DNA of 10,828 nucleotides from Desulfobacterales bacterium (lineage in GTDB: Bacteria > Desulfobacterota > Desulfobacteria > Desulfobacterales > Desulfosalsimonadaceae). A program made the position numbers and the translations under genes. The stretch's first letter is position 1. The number at the start of each line of letters is the position of its first letter. Where the stretch lies: positions 1 through 10,828 of the forward strand of contig SLIE01000385.1 in the NCBI GenBank assembly GCA_007135795.1, written 5' to 3'. The notes beneath the pieces were generated by a model, which saw only the letters and a list, made by a program, of their open reading frames with translations, did not search any database and was not told the DNA's origin. Positions 1-5,988 of this stretch are shown here, in pieces.

Positions 1-2
1 AT

Positions 3-569
3 TTTGAGAGATTCTCGGAAAAGGGTTATCTGCAGGGGCCTGAAACCTACAAAAAATACGCCAGCGGTGGGTTTAAAACACCCTCCGGAAAAGTTGAGCT
101 GATCCTTGGCCGCGCCGAAGATTTCGGCCTGCCGGCGCTACCATCCTGCAACACGGAAACAAAAGAAAATGCTGATTTTCCCCTGTGGCTGACAACCTGT
201 AAACCGGCCCATTACCTGCTTTCATCTTATCGCTGGGTCGAGTCGCTGCGAAAACAAAATCCGGATCCCGAAGCCCTCGTACACCCGGAGACCGCAGCCA
301 TACATGGGGTAGTCAACGGAGATCTACTGCTCATTGAAACTTCCTCCGGAAGCATCCGGCAGACAGCCCGGGTGAGCCCGGATATCCGGAAAGATACGGT
401 GTACGCAAGCCTTGGGTGGTGGTTTCCCGAAGCTGACGCAGCATCTCTTTACAGATGGGAACGATCCAATCTTAACCTTCTCACCACTACGGCAACGATT
501 GGGAAAGCCTTTTGCACACCCCGTCTGCGGGGGTTGCGGTGCCGGATTCGAAAGGCAGAAAACGTATGA
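3..569 (+). CDS. Molybdopterin oxidoreductase (DMSO reductase family), C-terminal fragment
   Basis: The reading frame is open from the window edge to a TGA at 567-569, giving the last 188 residues of a protein whose N-terminus lies to the left. The segment matches the C-terminal part of DMSO-reductase-family enzymes, which bind the bis-MGD molybdenum cofactor. It starts with a 'TPSGKVEL' stretch that usually leads into the last domain. The dinucleotide-binding domain follows, with 'LTTCKPAHYL', 'VHPETAAIHGVVNGD' (the 'aa..Gi.dGD' turn), 'VYASLGWWFPE', and an 'SNLNLLT' then 'CTPRLRG' ending as in thiosulfate/polysulfide-reductase-like members. Iron-sulfur and Mo-ligand residues are outside the window, so the substrate cannot be named. 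Its stop overlaps the start of the next gene (ATGA), so the two are probably co-transcribed and translationally coupled. Family confidence is high; exact function is unknown. Confidence 0.88.
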   Translation, partial: FERFSEKGYLQGPETYKKYASGGFKTPSGKVELILGRAEDFGLPALPSCNTETKENADFPLWLTTCKPAHYLLSSYRWVESLRKQNPDPEALVHPETAAIHGVVNGDLLLIETSSGSIRQTARVSPDIRKDTVYASLGWWFPEADAASLYRWERSNLNLLTTTATIGKAFCTPRLRGLRCRIRKAENV

Positions 570-1798
570 AAAAATATTACAAGGAAAGATTCGAAGCCCA
601 GCGCCGGTTAACCAGGGAAGTTGCCCCTTACCTGGAAGCAAACGAAATTCTTGAAAAGATGAGATCCGAACTCAGGGATATCATTCCGATTGCCATGGAG
701 TGTTGCATTTTGCTGCTGGACCCCGAGGCCGGAAAATACACACGACCCCTGGAATGCGCCCTTTACGACAGGCCCGTGAATTGTCTGAAATGCAAACGCC
801 ACAGACCCGCCATCCAAAAAGCGATCGCAAAGCTTAAAGCGGTGATCGTTCCCGCGGGAGAACCGGTTATCAGACATGACGACACAACTGTCGCTATTGG
901 ACCGGAAGCCGTAATGCCCGTGTTCAAAAAAGATGAAATACTTGCCGTGATAAGTGTTGTTGCCAAACCGGGAACACATTTTTCACGAAAAGAGTTTTTC
1001 CTTTTGCAGGATTTTGCGGAAACAGTGGGGAACCTTCTTGAGGGTGCAAAAAAACACTGGGCCATTACCCAGGAAAAAATCCGTATTAATTTGATGTTGA
1101 GCAACATGTCACCGTTTGTTCCGCATTCGGTGCGCAGGATGGTCGAACAAAATCCCGAATTGATCAACCAGGAAAAACAAAAGAAAGAGGTCAGTGTCTT
1201 GTTCGTCGATCTGGAAGGATATACCCGTCTTACTATTGACCAATCCGATGATAAGGCCAACATGCTGGTGGAAAGGATTTTTTCAAGCTTCGTAGACCCC
1301 ATCCACCGCTCGCACGGGGACATCAATGAAACAGCCGGAGACGGCCTGATGATCATTTTTAAAGATGACAACCCAAGGACCAACGCCATCAACGCCGTCA
1401 AGGCGGCAATCGACATTCAGCAAAGAAACCGGGAAATCAAACGGGAGATGGCGCCGGATTTTAAACCCGTCAACGTAAACATGGGAATCAATACCGGCGA
1501 AGCCCTTGTGGGCATGACACGCCTGACAGGAACCCTGAGCACACGCATGACCTATACAGCGAGCGGCGCGGTCACCAATCTTGCCGCCCGGCTTGCCCAG
1601 CACGCGGAAGGCGGCGAGATTTTATTTGGAGAAAAAACCCGGGAAATGATCGACACCCTCTGGCCGGTTTATAACCGCGGCGAAGTATATCTCAAAGGGA
1701 TTGAGACGCCTGTCCGGATCTACGCGCTCTCCAAGGGAGAACCCGGTTCCGAGTACTTGAACCGCCCCACCAAATCATATTCAAAATCAGATATATAG
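566..1798 (+). CDS. Class III adenylate/guanylate cyclase with GAF-like N-terminal sensor region
   Basis: This 410-residue cytoplasmic protein should convert a purine NTP to its cyclic 3',5'-monophosphate. I chose the ATG at 566 because it overlaps the upstream stop as ATGA; the frame stays open to an ATG at 512, but that lies deep inside the preceding gene. Residues about 25-165 look like a GAF-type sensor domain and carry Cys46, Cys47, Cys64, Cys73 and Cys76, the last two as CLKC. Residues about 166-205 form a linker that resembles the helical segment before cyclase domains. Residues 206-388 are the cyclase domain: metal-binding Asp215 in 'VLFVDLEGYT' and Asp259 in 'AGDGLM', and transition-state Asn338 and Arg342 in 'TNLAARL'. 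The base-recognition lysine position holds Glu255 and the second specificity position Thr331, which is closer to guanylyl than adenylyl cyclases. No membrane segment is visible. Nucleotide preference and ligand are inferred, not shown. Confidence 0.9.
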   Translation: MKKYYKERFEAQRRLTREVAPYLEANEILEKMRSELRDIIPIAMECCILLLDPEAGKYTRPLECALYDRPVNCLKCKRHRPAIQKAIAKLKAVIVPAGEPVIRHDDTTVAIGPEAVMPVFKKDEILAVISVVAKPGTHFSRKEFFLLQDFAETVGNLLEGAKKHWAITQEKIRINLMLSNMSPFVPHSVRRMVEQNPELINQEKQKKEVSVLFVDLEGYTRLTIDQSDDKANMLVERIFSSFVDPIHRSHGDINETAGDGLMIIFKDDNPRTNAINAVKAAIDIQQRNREIKREMAPDFKPVNVNMGINTGEALVGMTRLTGTLSTRMTYTASGAVTNLAARLAQHAEGGEILFGEKTREMIDTLWPVYNRGEVYLKGIETPVRIYALSKGEPGSEYLNRPTKSYSKSDI

Positions 1799-1812
1799 AA
1801 AAGAACAACCAT

Positions 1813-2640
1813 ATGCCCCAACCTCTCGAAGCCCTGATCATGGACCTGATTCACACATCGGACCGCAAGTACACCCCATTGGACCTGGAACGCGCGATCA
1901 CTGCCGAGCATTCTGTTTCAGGTCAGATTATCCGGCAGGTCATCAGACAGTTGATATCCAAAAACCGATTGGTTTATACTCATCTCCTGGGACACAGCTT
2001 CCTGGAAATCTCCTACAAAAGACCGGTGCATATCGGCGGTGGCATTATCCTGACACCGCCGGATGTATTTTACATGGCCGGGCCGGAAGAGATCGTGGTC
2101 CGAATCGCGCCTGGGGTCTCTTTTGGAATCGGCGATCACGCCACCACCCGCATTGCCCTGCAACTTATGGCATGGGCGTTTGAAAACCGGACCCTTCCCC
2201 AAAACTCATCCGGTACCCGACAGGCCACCCGGGCACTGGATATCGGAACCGGTTCGGGCGTGCTGGCGATTGCCGCCTGTCTGAAGGGGATCACCGAGGC
2301 AGTGGGCACCGACATAGAGGCCTGCGCCCGCGTCGAAGCCTTGGAAAATGTGCGTTTAAACAATCTGGGAAACTGTATCCGAATCACGGATGCGACACTC
2401 GACGCGTCATGCAACTCTTTTTCCCTGGTTCTGGCGAACCTGCGGTACCCCACCCTGATCCAGCTCGAACCGGAAATTCAAAAAATTTGTCTGCCAGGGG
2501 CCCTGCTGATTTTTTCCGGCTTCCGCGAACACGAACTGGCCGATCTCTTGAGCGCATATCCCGCCCCGCACTATAAACGCCTCAAAACATTGTCACAAAA
2601 CAACTGGTGCGGCATCGCACTGCAAACCAAAAGGGTCTGA
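1813..2640 (+). CDS. PrmA-like SAM-dependent methyltransferase with winged-helix-like N-terminus
   Basis: This 275-residue protein has a class I methyltransferase fold most like ribosomal protein L11 methyltransferase (PrmA). Visible landmarks are 'FGIGDHATT' at 104-112 (the PrmA 'FGTGxHxTT' motif), the SAM-binding motif I 'LDIGTGSGVLA' at 142-152, acidic Asp167 in 'GTDIEA' for the SAM ribose, and 'LVLANLRYP' at 205-213 corresponding to the PrmA 'ANIL' motif. The first 80 or so residues do not look like PrmA's L11-recognition domain. They read as a helical bundle followed by 'SKNRLVYTHLLGHSFLEIS', suggestive of a winged helix. The start codon follows the cyclase stop after 14 nt with only a weak purine-rich ribosome site (AAAAGAAC), so it is probably the third gene of the same operon. 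True L11 methylation is possible but doubtful; the real substrate is unknown. Confidence 0.8.
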   Translation: MPQPLEALIMDLIHTSDRKYTPLDLERAITAEHSVSGQIIRQVIRQLISKNRLVYTHLLGHSFLEISYKRPVHIGGGIILTPPDVFYMAGPEEIVVRIAPGVSFGIGDHATTRIALQLMAWAFENRTLPQNSSGTRQATRALDIGTGSGVLAIAACLKGITEAVGTDIEACARVEALENVRLNNLGNCIRITDATLDASCNSFSLVLANLRYPTLIQLEPEIQKICLPGALLIFSGFREHELADLLSAYPAPHYKRLKTLSQNNWCGIALQTKRV

Positions 2641-2641
2641 G

Positions 2642-2680
2642 TTCCAAATCCTTATCCCCGAACAAGGACATCGTTTGGAA
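2642..2680. terminator. Bulged inverted repeat between convergent genes
   Basis: TTCCAAA (2642-2648) pairs with TTTGGAA (2674-2680), and the adjoining TCCTT (2649-2653) pairs with AAGGA (2664-2668), giving a 12-bp stem with a 5-nt bulge. It lies exactly between the convergent methyltransferase and L,D-transpeptidase genes, where a shared terminator would be expected. Neither strand has a T-tract after the stem, so it is not a classical rho-independent terminator. Confidence 0.35.
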
Positions 2681-2691
2681 AACAACCACTC

Positions 2692-3177
2692 TCATGGGAG
2701 GATGGTAATGGGCGTGCCTTCATCTACGGCCTCCCAAATTATGTCCATCTCGGCATTGGTAACCGCGATGCAGCCGTTGGTCCAGTTACTCCGCTGCAAA
2801 ATGTGGGAAATATGCCCGTATGCATTCGGCTGGCCATGTATCATGATCCGACCGCCGGGGTTCACGCCCCTGGCCTTTGCACAGGCAATATCCGCCGCAT
2901 TGGGGTAAGATATTCGTATGGCCTTGTAAAAGGCGGAGTTTTCAAGTTTATACTCGAGAATATAGGATCCCTCCGGCGTTCGGTTGTCACCCTGTTCTTT
3001 CTTGTGCCCCTGGGGGTTTGCGCCGAACACCACGTTAAACGACTCGAAGATCACATCGTCTTTGATCAAATGCAACTTGGCTTCTGTTTTTTTTACCAGA
3101 ACATAATCCGCTTTCTGAATAGTAAAGCCCAGACACGGCATTAAGAGTAGTATCAGAAACAAAAACTTCATTCTCAT
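2692..3177 (-). CDS. Exported L,D-transpeptidase (YkuD domain)
   Basis: This 161-residue protein is predicted to act in the periplasm on peptidoglycan, forming 3-3 cross-links or attaching partners to tetrapeptide stems through a catalytic cysteine. Residues 1-18 are a signal peptide: a basic start, then a hydrophobic run ending 'LLLMPCLGF'. The 'LMPC' is only a poor lipobox, so a soluble or loosely anchored protein is more likely than a lipoprotein. The YkuD core follows: 'GDNRTPEGSY' near 63-72, His114 in 'IMIHG', and nucleophile Cys136 in 'WTNGCIAV', the variant of the [S/T]HGC motif common in single-domain members. There is no peptidoglycan-binding domain, and the length is normal for minimal family members. 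The start at 3177 has GGGGAG upstream at good spacing; an in-frame ATG at 3171 is an alternative. It stands alone, convergent with the preceding operon. Confidence 0.9.
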   Translation of the reverse strand: MRMKFLFLILLLMPCLGFTIQKADYVLVKKTEAKLHLIKDDVIFESFNVVFGANPQGHKKEQGDNRTPEGSYILEYKLENSAFYKAIRISYPNAADIACAKARGVNPGGRIMIHGQPNAYGHISHILQRSNWTNGCIAVTNAEMDIIWEAVDEGTPITILP

Positions 3178-3203
3178 GGCGATCTCCCCGGAAGCGCTGG
3201 TGA

Positions 3204-3231
3204 ATCATGTATTCGAACCAAGATCAGTCAA
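3204..3231 (-). promoter_or_regulatory. Candidate sigma-70 promoter of the L,D-transpeptidase gene
   Basis: On the minus strand, TTGACT (3226-3231) is followed after 16 nt by CATGAT (3204-3209), four of six bases of the -10 consensus. Transcription would begin about 20 nt upstream of the start codon, leaving room for the GGGGAG ribosome site. The -35 box sits in a small palindrome, CAAGAT-N6-ATCTTG (3219-3236), which could be an operator. Confidence 0.4.
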
Positions 3232-3338
3232 TCTTGACGGCGCTTCGTATAGAGTTGCATAAGCCGGATGTATGACCGGGTGAATATCAGCACACCGTCA
3301 TGTTTCGGTAAGGGCGGATACAGACTCCGTCTATAAAA

Positions 3339-3368
3339 TTGACATACTAGAGACATATAGATGATAAA
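3339..3368 (+). promoter_or_regulatory. Candidate sigma-70 promoter in the long leader of the aldo/keto reductase gene
   Basis: A perfect TTGACA (3339-3344) is followed after 18 nt by GATAAA (3363-3368), four of six -10 bases. The next well-supported + strand gene begins at 3836, so a transcript from here would carry a leader of roughly 460 nt, or could be an independent small RNA. Confidence 0.35.
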
Positions 3369-3820
3369 ACAAACGCTCACCCAACCTGCACACGATTTTG
3401 CCAATCATGTAACTTGTGACGCTATAAATCTTTATACTAAAAAAGCCGAAATCCGGCAAGAATGGATTAAAAGACGTCATAATGTGAAAAGTGAACTCAG
3501 CTTACAGCCGCGATATCGTTTATTGTGATGAAGGGCAACATAACCATGTTTGGACCAAATATAAGCATAATCCGTAACAAACGAAAATATGAACTTCTTG
3601 TCACCTGCAAGAAAGCAAAACCTTATCCTCGGAAATGGGGGCTTATATTTAGAATCTATTTCAAAAACAAGGTTATCATGAAACCCCTGTGGCTTAATCG
3701 ATATTCTCTGTGGTATATTTCGTAATGTTATAAATACTGCACGTTATATATGCATGCCGGTTCAGTTTTTTGTCAAATTCGGAAGGATGGTTATTTTCAA
3801 TTTGAATATGCTTATATAAT

Positions 3821-3827
3821 AAGGAGG
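3821..3827 (+). promoter_or_regulatory. Strong Shine-Dalgarno (AAGGAGG) fixing the aldo/keto reductase start
   Basis: AAGGAGG lies 8 nt before the ATG at 3836, close to the ideal match and spacing. It settles the start codon. The adjacent TATAAT at 3815-3820 cannot be this gene's -10 box, because a transcript starting from it would lack the ribosome site. Confidence 0.85.
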
Positions 3828-3835
3828 GCTCAACC

Positions 3836-5275
3836 ATGACAGAACTTGAAAAACGTCTGCTGGGACGCACAAAAAGGCATGTCACCACATTGGGGCTCGG
3901 CGGCCAGGCTTCGATCCAATGGCCGGCAAGCGGTGTCGATCCGTTACCCATCATAGAAAAAGCCCTCCACAGGGGGATCACATATATTGACACATCAAAT
4001 ATTTACGGGCCAAGCCAAAAATACTTCGGAGAGGTCTTCTCACGGCTGGGAATATCGCCTTCGGCCAAAAATCATGCCCCCAACGCCCGCGCAAGGTTGT
4101 TTATTGCGACAAAAACCCACATCCGCACCGCCCGAAGACCCGAAGGTGAAAAATACCGATCGGATTTCAGTGAAGGGATGCTCGACAAATCCGGCGTCTC
4201 GACATCCGTCGATGATGTGCGGCGTTCCCTGAGCCTTCTTTTTGGAGACGGCAAAGGCAACTACCCTGAAGACGCGTTTCTCGATTCGGTCCAGTTTCAC
4301 AACATCAATACCATGGATGAAATCGACATGCTGTTCACGGGGATGGAAGACCCCTCCCCCGAGAAGCCATGGATGGGCTCTTTCGCAGCCATGGTCGATT
4401 TGCGCGAAGGGACGAACCGAACCGGCTGCAACCCGAAATATGAAAAACTCATTCGCCATATCGGCATCACCGGGCACTGGAACACGGCTGCGCTTATATA
4501 TGCAATTCAACGGGATACGCATCGGCTCATAGATACCCTGCTAGTCACCATCAATCCGGCGGACCGGCTGTACATGCCTCACCGGCATAATGCCATTGCC
4601 GTGGCCAAAGCTGCTGAAATGGGTATAATCGGCATGAAAGTCTTTGCGGATGCCGCCTACTACCACAAAGCGCCCCACTTTTCCAGTACACCGGAAGATG
4701 TCTATCATGAAATCGGATCAACCGAACTACCGAGCCGGGACCTGATTCGTTATGCACTTTCCGTTGACGGGATCAACACGGTAATCACCGGTATCGGGCA
4801 TATTGATGATAACGCGGAAAAATGCCAGCTTGAACAAAACCTGAAAGCTGCCCAGATTGAAAAACCACTTGATGACGATGAGATGAAAAAAATTGAAGAA
4901 ATGCTTGCCGCCAGCGGGAAAAGCTCGGCAAACGCATATTTCCAAAGGAAAGCGACAGGTCTTACGCCGCCTAGAAATCCAGGCGTGGAACCGGATTCTT
5001 CAATGCCGTTGCTGGGCCGTTTCGCAATCCGGGTGAGCTGGGACACGGCTTATGCAGGGGCTTTCCCCATTGAAAGGTACGACATTCTTAGAAACGGGGA
5101 GATCATTGGGAGTGTTCCGCATCACCCCCAATACAGTCTGGAACGATTTTATTTCGACGACGTTTTCAAAGGCCCGCAGGCCGAATCGTTTTCATACGCC
5201 GTAAAAGCGGTCGATATCCAGGGCAATGAGTCGCAGACCCATGCCTTGATGGCAGATCCGTCTGTCGACGCCTGA
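3836..5275 (+). CDS. Aldo/keto reductase with fibronectin-III-like C-terminal domain
   Basis: This is a 479-residue, probably cytoplasmic NAD(P)H-dependent oxidoreductase with no signal peptide. Residues 1-355 form the (beta/alpha)8 barrel of the aldo/keto reductase superfamily. The catalytic tetrad is visible: Asp52 and Tyr57 in 'YIDTSNIYG', Lys93 in 'IATKTH', and His155 in 'DSVQFHNI'. The late barrel strands carry 'GITGHWN', 'GMKVFAD' and 'TVITGIGHIDD', the last being the usual cofactor-binding region. Typical family members end near 280-340 residues. Here a further stretch (about 385-472) with 'RVSWDT', 'YDILRNGEIIG' and 'YAVKAVDIQGNES' reads as a fibronectin type III fold, normally found in extracellular or carbohydrate-active proteins. 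Some members of this family have an iron-sulfur C-terminus instead; no such cysteine pattern is present. The substrate is unknown. It is preceded by a long gap and followed by a hairpin, so it is probably monocistronic. Confidence 0.85.
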   Translation: MTELEKRLLGRTKRHVTTLGLGGQASIQWPASGVDPLPIIEKALHRGITYIDTSNIYGPSQKYFGEVFSRLGISPSAKNHAPNARARLFIATKTHIRTARRPEGEKYRSDFSEGMLDKSGVSTSVDDVRRSLSLLFGDGKGNYPEDAFLDSVQFHNINTMDEIDMLFTGMEDPSPEKPWMGSFAAMVDLREGTNRTGCNPKYEKLIRHIGITGHWNTAALIYAIQRDTHRLIDTLLVTINPADRLYMPHRHNAIAVAKAAEMGIIGMKVFADAAYYHKAPHFSSTPEDVYHEIGSTELPSRDLIRYALSVDGINTVITGIGHIDDNAEKCQLEQNLKAAQIEKPLDDDEMKKIEEMLAASGKSSANAYFQRKATGLTPPRNPGVEPDSSMPLLGRFAIRVSWDTAYAGAFPIERYDILRNGEIIGSVPHHPQYSLERFYFDDVFKGPQAESFSYAVKAVDIQGNESQTHALMADPSVDA

Positions 5276-5324
5276 TATATCGAGAACTTGCGTGCTTTTT
5301 CAATACATCGAAACGCGAGCCCGT

Positions 5325-5348
5325 AAGGACGACCTCGTGGTCGTCCTT
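5325..5348. terminator. Perfect 10-bp hairpin after the aldo/keto reductase gene
   Basis: AAGGACGACC (5325-5334), loop TCGT, GGTCGTCCTT (5339-5348). It lies 50 nt after the stop codon and before the convergent small gene. No T-tract follows on either strand, so it may protect a transcript end or work as a weak bidirectional terminator. It could also be a copy of a dispersed palindromic repeat. Confidence 0.45.
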
Positions 5349-5440
5349 CGCAGATCATGGCGGCATCCAGACACCATGGTTCGGTGAGTGCAGGGCTGGA
5401 AAAGCCACAGAACGATTCAAAACCGTATAAATGACTGTTA

Positions 5441-5707
5441 TCACTTCAACGCCCTGCTTTTGACGGAACGGATATCACCATTTTCTGCAAGCAACTTGAA
5501 CACCTTGTAGCTCCGGTCACCTACAAATACGGATTGACCCACGCCGCCTGCCGCCACCGGGCTTTTATAACTGAGCGTAATAATCCAGAACCGATCATCG
5601 TCCGTAAGCTCGGCTTCTTCAAACAAAATCTTTCCCAGATCCTGATCCGGGTATAATTTCTTCAGATGTTCCACGGCTATACCGGATGCTTCATTGACAT
5701 TGATCAT
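5441..5707 (-). CDS. Small hypothetical protein (88 aa), PepSY-like alpha/beta pattern
   Basis: I do not recognise a named family. The ATG at 5707 is chosen because AGGAGA (5715-5720) lies 7 nt upstream; the frame extends to an ATG at 5761 that lacks a ribosome site. The protein is soluble and acidic in its first half. It shows an N-terminal helix ('EASGIAVEHLKKL'), then strands 'KILFEEAEL' and 'FWIITLSYKSP', a glycine-rich loop, and 'SYKVFKLLAENGDIRSVKSR'. A helix followed by strands ending in a 'YKVF....GDI.S.K.R' hairpin resembles PepSY-type or other small conserved bacterial domains, but this is a visual impression. There is no signal peptide or membrane segment. It is downstream of, and on the same strand as, the BCCT transporter, with a 281-nt gap, so it probably has its own promoter. 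Confidence 0.7.
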   Translation of the reverse strand: MINVNEASGIAVEHLKKLYPDQDLGKILFEEAELTDDDRFWIITLSYKSPVAAGGVGQSVFVGDRSYKVFKLLAENGDIRSVKSRALK

Positions 5708-5857
5708 CGCGTTGTCTCCTGTGGGATGCTTTTGCTGGACGCTGTTTGCAATTTCAAACAATCAAAGATAAAGATAGAAATATGGCATATTATTGCCGAA
5801 AAACAAGGGTCGTACAAGTCATTTAATGTGCTTTTCCTTTGTCAGCAGAGCCCTTTG

Positions 5858-5881
5858 AAAAAAGCCTTACCATGTCCGGCT
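5858..5881 (-). terminator. Weak candidate terminator downstream of the BCCT gene
   Basis: On the minus strand, AGCC (5878-5881) and GGCT (5863-5866) can form a 4-bp stem around an 11-nt loop, immediately followed by a run of five to six T. It is about 110 nt past the transporter stop. The stem is short, so the call is tentative. Confidence 0.22.
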
Positions 5882-5988
5882 AGTCATACCGGGCGATAAA
5901 GGGCATATACATACTGTGACAAACAAATTTGACGACTTCGTAAGAAGACCAATATCTGCCGTTATGCCCAATCCCTCAGAATTTCACG

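Larger units (their letters stand above)
3178..3835. other. AT-rich intergenic region without a convincing gene
   Basis: This 658-bp stretch separates the divergent L,D-transpeptidase and aldo/keto reductase genes. It holds a possible promoter for each side, the palindrome at 3219-3236, and two CTGTGG hexamers (3687-3692 and 3708-3713) spaced 21 nt apart, two helical turns. A 66-codon + strand frame at 3525-3725 starts at a plausible ATG, but it has no family resemblance and no good ribosome site, so I do not call it a gene. From about 3370 the composition is distinctly more AT-rich than the flanking genes. Confidence 0.6.

Noticed and set aside
763..1416. 217-codon minus-strand frame antisense to the cyclase
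   Set aside because: The + strand frame carries all the cyclase motifs; the antisense translation has none.
3525..3725. 66-codon + strand frame in the AT-rich gap
   Set aside because: No family resemblance, no convincing ribosome site, and biased toward AT-driven residues; most likely chance.
3815..3820. TATAAT as a -10 box for the aldo/keto reductase gene
   Set aside because: Transcription would start within or after the Shine-Dalgarno, leaving no ribosome site.
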